From Bradyrhizobium monzae (GTDB taxonomy: Bacteria; Pseudomonadota; Alphaproteobacteria; Rhizobiales; Xanthobacteraceae), in the NCBI RefSeq assembly GCF_021458635.1, contig NZ_JAIRDQ010000013.1, positions 124,001-188,000 of the forward strand: 64,000 bases of DNA. Reading direction: 5' to 3'. This document shows, piece after piece, positions 60,535-64,000 of the stretch. How positions within the stretch are numbered: position 1 is the first letter of the stretch; every line of letters starts with the position of its first letter. Under the pieces are notes generated by a model. That model was not told the DNA's origin. It made no database searches and saw only the letters and a list, made by a program, of their open reading frames with translations. A program made the position numbers and the translations under genes.

Positions 60535-61163
60535 GCCAGCAGATCGTCGTGACAGGCACAGATACCGGGATCGGAAAAACGGTGTTTTCCGCGGGCCTCG
60601 CCAATCTCCTCGGCGCGAATTACTGGAAGCCGATTCAGGCCGGCCTCGAGGGAGAGACCGATACTGAGGTCGTAACCCGGCTGGGCAGTATCTCAGCCGA
60701 TCGCATCGTGCCGGAGGCTTACCGTCTTCGGACGCCCGCTTCTCCGCACTATTCCGCCGAAATCGACGGAGTTCGCATCGACGCGGATTCGCTCCATGTG
60801 CCGCAGACCGGCGAGCGACCGCTCGTGATCGAGGGTGCCGGCGGGCTAATGGTACCACTGAACGGCAGCACACTTTATATCGACATCTTCGAGCGTTGGC
60901 GGCTCCCCGTCCTGCTTTGCGCCAGCACGCGACTAGGGACGATCAATCACTCGCTGCTCTCGATCGAGGCTCTGCGAAAACGCCAGATCCATATTCTTGG
61001 GATAGCATTCATTGGCGAAAGAAATGCAGAAACGCAGAGTGCAATTCGCGAGATGGGTCGGGTGCGTTGGTTGGGGCGACTGCCCTGGCTTTCGCCGCTC
61101 ACACCAGACACGTTGCAGGACGCGTTCAAGAGCTCGTTCCGAGCCGACGATTTCAGGCCATGA
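60531..61163 (+). CDS. bioD: Dethiobiotin synthetase
   Basis: A 210-residue ATPase with P-loop GTDTGIGKTVFSAGL (GxxxxGKT) at the N-terminus, KPIQAGLEGE, and EGAGGLMVPL. It closes the ureido ring with CO2 and ATP. Its 3' end and the following junction are duplicated at 61560-61830. Confidence 0.92.
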   Translation: MSQQIVVTGTDTGIGKTVFSAGLANLLGANYWKPIQAGLEGETDTEVVTRLGSISADRIVPEAYRLRTPASPHYSAEIDGVRIDADSLHVPQTGERPLVIEGAGGLMVPLNGSTLYIDIFERWRLPVLLCASTRLGTINHSLLSIEALRKRQIHILGIAFIGERNAETQSAIREMGRVRWLGRLPWLSPLTPDTLQDAFKSSFRADDFRP

Positions 61164-61268
61164 TGCCAATCAACATGACCTCAACCCAAGAAGTCGTCGA
61201 TCTGGCATCGGTTCACGCAGTACTGGATGACAGCTTGGTTTCAAAAAAGCTGGTCTGAGTCTCGGCTC

Positions 61269-61532
61269 ATGGTCATAGACCCTGCAAATGGTGAAGCTCG
61301 CCGCGTCCCCTTCAATCCGCCGCTCGAAGCAAGATACATGTCGGTTGACGGCTGCTTCGCAGGCAACTGCCTCGTTCTGAACACGGGCGAGGATGGCGCT
61401 CTCCTTGAGAATATTCCGCCAACGCTGGATGAGTTCTTTTTGATCTTCACTTCAGCGGCAAGGCCGGTTTTACGACGATGCAAGAGAGCATGGGTTCGGG
61501 GCAGCACGATGAATGTCGACTATCATCGCTAG
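61269..61532 (+). CDS. PilZ-like domain protein inserted in the bio operon
   Basis: An 87-residue protein with RRVPFNPPLEARYMSVDGCF, then LDEFFLIFTSAARPVLRRCKRAWVRG (pieces LDEFFLIFTSAARPVLRR and CKRAWVRG). This is the rhizobial PilZ pattern, which often binds c-di-GMP. The classical RxxxR and D/NxSxxG motifs are degraded, so binding is uncertain. It sits within a duplicated bioD-bioA junction. Confidence 0.5.
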   Translation: MVIDPANGEARRVPFNPPLEARYMSVDGCFAGNCLVLNTGEDGALLENIPPTLDEFFLIFTSAARPVLRRCKRAWVRGSTMNVDYHR

Positions 61533-61572
61533 CTGCGCAAGGCATATGTAGGAAGCAAATAAAGGAGCAACA

Positions 61573-61830
61573 ATGCGCCGCTTCTGCGTCAACCAGATCA
61601 ATGCCTTCATGGCGGAAGCAATGAATGAGCACGATTTGCGAGAGCGGTCGGGTGTGCGTTGGCGAGCGCGAGTGCTCGGGCCGTCCCCTCTCGTTGCAAA
61701 CACACCAAGGCCCGCGTTCAAGACCTCATTCCGTGCTGAAGATTTCAAGCCATGACGCCAAAGAAGACGTCGGCGATCTGGCATCCGTTCACACAACACG
61801 CGATTCAGGGCGAGATGACAAAGGTTGTGC
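61573..61830 (+). repeat. Decayed duplicate of the bioD 3' end / bioA 5' junction
   Basis: The 60-residue ORF here ends AFKTSFRAEDFKP, matching the BioD end AFKSSFRADDFRP. The bases around the bioA start (GATCTGGCATCCGTTCACAC) match those just after bioD (GATCTGGCATCGGTTCACGC). The repeat is about 200 bp, roughly 70 percent alike, and flanks the PilZ ORF. Confidence 0.75.
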
Positions 61831-63017
61831 GTGGCGACGGTACTTATCTCTACACCGCGGATGATCGCCGCATCATCGATGCAATCTCATCCTGGTGGGT
61901 CGTGACCCACGGTCATTGCCAACCGCACATTGTCAGTGCGATTCAGGAACAGGCGGGCAAGCTCAACCAGATCATCTTTGCCGGCTATACCCACGATCCG
62001 GCTGAGGAGGTCGCGGCGCTACTCTTGAAGCTCGCACCCCCTGGGCTCGACCATGTCTTCTTCTCCGACAGCGGCTCCACGAGCGTGGAAGTCGCCTTGA
62101 AAATGGCGATCGGCTATTGGAATAATACCGGCGAGCCGCGGACACGCATTGTCGTGATGCAACATTCCTATCACGGCGATACAATTGGGGCGATGTCGGT
62201 GGGAGCCCGGGGCGTGTTCAATGACGCATACGGGCCCTTGCTGTTCGATGTTACCGCAATTCCGTTCCCTGCAGAAGGTCGTGAACAAGCAACCCTCGAT
62301 GCGCTCGCCTCCGCATGCCGAAACGAAAGCCCCGCAGCCTTTATTGTGGAGCCTTTGATCTTGGGGGCGGGCGGGATGCTGATGTACCCCGCTTGGGTGC
62401 TAAGACAAATGAAGCGGATCTGCGAGGCCTCTGGCGTCCTGTTCATTGCCGACGAGGTCATGACGGGCTGGGGCCGTACCGGAACACTATTCGCCTGCGA
62501 GCAAGCCAATATCACTCCAGATATCGCCTGCTATTCGAAAGGCCTCACCGGAGGGGCGCTCCCACTGGCAGTGACGCTCTGCCGCGCGGACATATTCGAT
62601 GCGCATTACTCAAAAGATCGTACGCGTACGTTCTTTCATTCGAGTTCATATACAGCGAATCCGGTGGCCTGCGCCGCCGCAAAAGCGAATCTGGATCTGT
62701 GGCAAGATCCGGAATCTCGCCAGCGCGTCGCGTCTGTCGCCACAATGCAAGAGCATGCAATCGAGCCATTCCGCGCCGACCCGCGCTTTGCAAACGTCCG
62801 TCGGACCGGCACCATCACAGCGCTCGATCTGAAAACGAGCGATCCGGGGTATCTGGCAAACATCGGTCCGAAGCTTCAGGCCTTCTTCGAGCGCCGAAAT
62901 CTCCTGCTGCGACCACTCGGCAACACGATCTACGTGATGCCACCTTATTGCGTCAGGGCGGTCGATCTTGATCAGATCTACGCTGGTGTCAGGGATGCTG
63001 CCGATGCGCTGGCTTGA
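61752..63017 (+). CDS. bioA: Adenosylmethionine-8-amino-7-oxononanoate aminotransferase
   Basis: A 421-residue class III aminotransferase. WHPFTQH at the start is diagnostic; later come SGSTSVEVALKMA, HSYHGDTIGAMSVG, the cofactor Asp in FIADEVMTGWGRTG, and the PLP Lys in CYSKGLTGG. It makes 7,8-diaminononanoate using SAM. Start is inside the duplicated junction. Confidence 0.95.
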   Translation: MTPKKTSAIWHPFTQHAIQGEMTKVVRGDGTYLYTADDRRIIDAISSWWVVTHGHCQPHIVSAIQEQAGKLNQIIFAGYTHDPAEEVAALLLKLAPPGLDHVFFSDSGSTSVEVALKMAIGYWNNTGEPRTRIVVMQHSYHGDTIGAMSVGARGVFNDAYGPLLFDVTAIPFPAEGREQATLDALASACRNESPAAFIVEPLILGAGGMLMYPAWVLRQMKRICEASGVLFIADEVMTGWGRTGTLFACEQANITPDIACYSKGLTGGALPLAVTLCRADIFDAHYSKDRTRTFFHSSSYTANPVACAAAKANLDLWQDPESRQRVASVATMQEHAIEPFRADPRFANVRRTGTITALDLKTSDPGYLANIGPKLQAFFERRNLLLRPLGNTIYVMPPYCVRAVDLDQIYAGVRDAADALA

Positions 63018-63415
63018 AAGTGCGGCTCGAGCGCGAGCTAATGGAACCCAGCTGCTGCCGTAAGATGAATATGCTGGCCGAACCTGAACCTGCCGGTAGC
63101 TTTGGCAAAGCATCCGAGCCGCTGTCGCAGATATGCCAATGCTGGGCCCGGCAGCAACTCGCCAGATGTGAGAAGTTCGGTAGCGCGCTGTCGCGGTGGG
63201 GAGCCGGCGCGATGCAAAGTCGCTCCGCATAAATGTGGTGGTTGAAAAGCCTCCGCTTCTGATGATTGCGCAATCATTAGACGTTTCTATCTGTCCGCCG
63301 CTAGCTTTGGAAATGTGCCTTTCCGTTTCGCCTCCACCATTGACAGTGTTCTCTCAGCTTCCGTAGGTAGCCCCGAGCCCGGGGATGCGGGCGGTGGAGC
63401 GATCGGGATCTAAAG
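63018..63415. other. Spacer between bioA and panB, no gene recognised
   Basis: About 400 bp. bioZ, which follows bioA in several rhizobial clusters, is not present here. A short plus-strand frame with FGKASEPLSQICQCWARQQL is open but unrecognised. Confidence 0.45.
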
Positions 63416-64000
63416 ATGAGCCACATTTCGGAGCAGCCTGTTGAACGTGTCACGATTCCAGTTCTGCAGCGATGCAAGGAGGAGGGGCGCCGCATCGTCA
63501 TGACCACCGCTTACGACGCGGTTACGGCGCGCATCGCCGATCCCATCGTCGATGTCATCCTCATCGGGGACAGTGTTGGCAACGTCTGCCTCGGATTTGA
63601 CAACACGCTACCGGTCAGTATGGCCATGATGAACCACCACCTGGATGCTGTTGCGCGCACGAGAGCGCGTGCCTTGCTCGTTGCCGATATGCCCTTTCTC
63701 AGTTTTCACCTCAGCATTGAGGAGACGATACGCAACGCCGGGGGCTTTCTGCAGCGTGGCGCGGCAGCGGTTAAGCTCGAAGGCGGAGCGAAGCGCATCG
63801 AAATGGTCCGTGCCCTGGTCGATTGCGAAATTCCTGTGATGGGGCATCTGGGCCTCACTCCGCAGAGCGTCAATGTAATGGGTGGTTTCAAGGTGCAGGG
63901 CCGGAAGGCCGACGACGCTCTGCGCCTGCTCGACGACGCCCACCGTCTGCAGGAGGCCGGATGCTTCGCTCTGGTGCTGGAGGGCGTTCCGGCGGAGCTC
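63416..64000 (+). CDS. panB: 3-methyl-2-oxobutanoate hydroxymethyltransferase (partial, 3' end outside window)
   Basis: The first 195 codons of PanB. Recognisable blocks are MTTAYDAVTARI, ILIGDSVGNVCLGF (the metal Asp), LLVADMPFLSF, AVKLEGG and VMGHLGLTPQSVN. It makes ketopantoate. With panD in the bio operon it gives two pantothenate enzymes in this cluster. panC is expected nearby. Confidence 0.95.
   Translation, partial: MSHISEQPVERVTIPVLQRCKEEGRRIVMTTAYDAVTARIADPIVDVILIGDSVGNVCLGFDNTLPVSMAMMNHHLDAVARTRARALLVADMPFLSFHLSIEETIRNAGGFLQRGAAAVKLEGGAKRIEMVRALVDCEIPVMGHLGLTPQSVNVMGGFKVQGRKADDALRLLDDAHRLQEAGCFALVLEGVPAEL

Noticed and set aside
62646..63230. A minus-strand 194-codon ORF over the bioA end
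   Set aside because: It is antisense to bioA for most of its length and has no recognisable motif.
1..64000. CRISPR arrays, tRNA genes, rRNA genes, nod boxes and ICE attachment sites
   Set aside because: I looked for regularly spaced repeats, tRNA-like starts, nod-box cores and an integrase gene and found none I could support. Short or degenerate cases could be missed by eye.

Overview
This looks like accessory DNA from an alphaproteobacterial legume symbiont. Mesorhizobium is most likely and Bradyrhizobium possible. The evidence is the gene set: the gibberellin (GA) P450 operon of rhizobia, an IncP/Trb-type conjugation system of the kind found on symbiosis-island ICEs, a TraI/TraR - QseC/QseM - FseA - RdfS excision cascade, sigma54-type promoters, and a BioR-regulated biotin cluster. 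No integrase, attachment site, tRNA or rRNA gene was seen, so this is probably an internal part of a symbiosis island or ICE rather than one of its ends.

Layout. 1-3333 (minus): GA operon, order cyp112 - cyp114 - ferredoxin - SDR, running off the left edge. Upstream of it is a decayed fusion of an outer-membrane-protein start to a P450 end. 4568-6427: a sigma54-like promoter, a wrecked IS6-family transposase and a separate intact prenyl diphosphate synthase (probable ggps2). 6800-14050: conjugation-associated genes (a DUF2493 protein, a small membrane protein and two copies of a DUF736 gene), three of them preceded by large hairpins. A 690-bp direct repeat carrying the DUF736 gene flanks two toxin-antitoxin modules, AbiEii-like and RES/Xre. 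14688-18379: a second sigma54-like promoter, a luciferase-like monooxygenase remnant, a HemN-like radical SAM protein, an indoleamine-dioxygenase-like protein and a GNAT. 18553-21152 (minus): small ORF, class II aldolase and acyl-CoA-dehydrogenase-fold monooxygenase.

21284-33084: ICE control and early transfer genes. A QseC-QseM-FseA module is present twice: copy 1 has only a stub of fseA, and copy 2 has a complete fseA split by a +1 frameshift. Between them lie a frameshifted hipBA and a parB remnant. Then follow rdfS, repA with iterons, DUF2840, traF and a lytic transglycosylase, and an intact IS66-family element with an 8-bp target duplication. 33085-47432: rlxS, traG, a CopG-like gene, trbBCDEJKLFGI and DUF2274, a full type IV secretion operon. 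47399-50532 (minus): LysR regulator, traI and traR.

51001-64000: symbiosis-island metabolic cargo. It holds alanine dehydrogenase, an aminodeoxychorismate synthase pair (pabA/pabB), small Cys-rich and NTF2-like proteins, bioR divergent from bioB-panD-bioF-bioD-(PilZ)-bioA, and panB at the right edge.

How it works together (inference). TraI makes an acyl-homoserine lactone that activates TraR. TraR drives fseA, frameshifted FseA drives rdfS and excision, and RlxS/TraG/Trb move the DNA; QseM, controlled by QseC, restrains TraR and FseA. The cargo would serve the plant partner (GA precursors, and possibly an indole- or heme-linked product) and the bacteroid (vitamins, alanine). The least described parts are the radical SAM/IDO-like cluster, the hairpin leaders and the duplicated Qse module.
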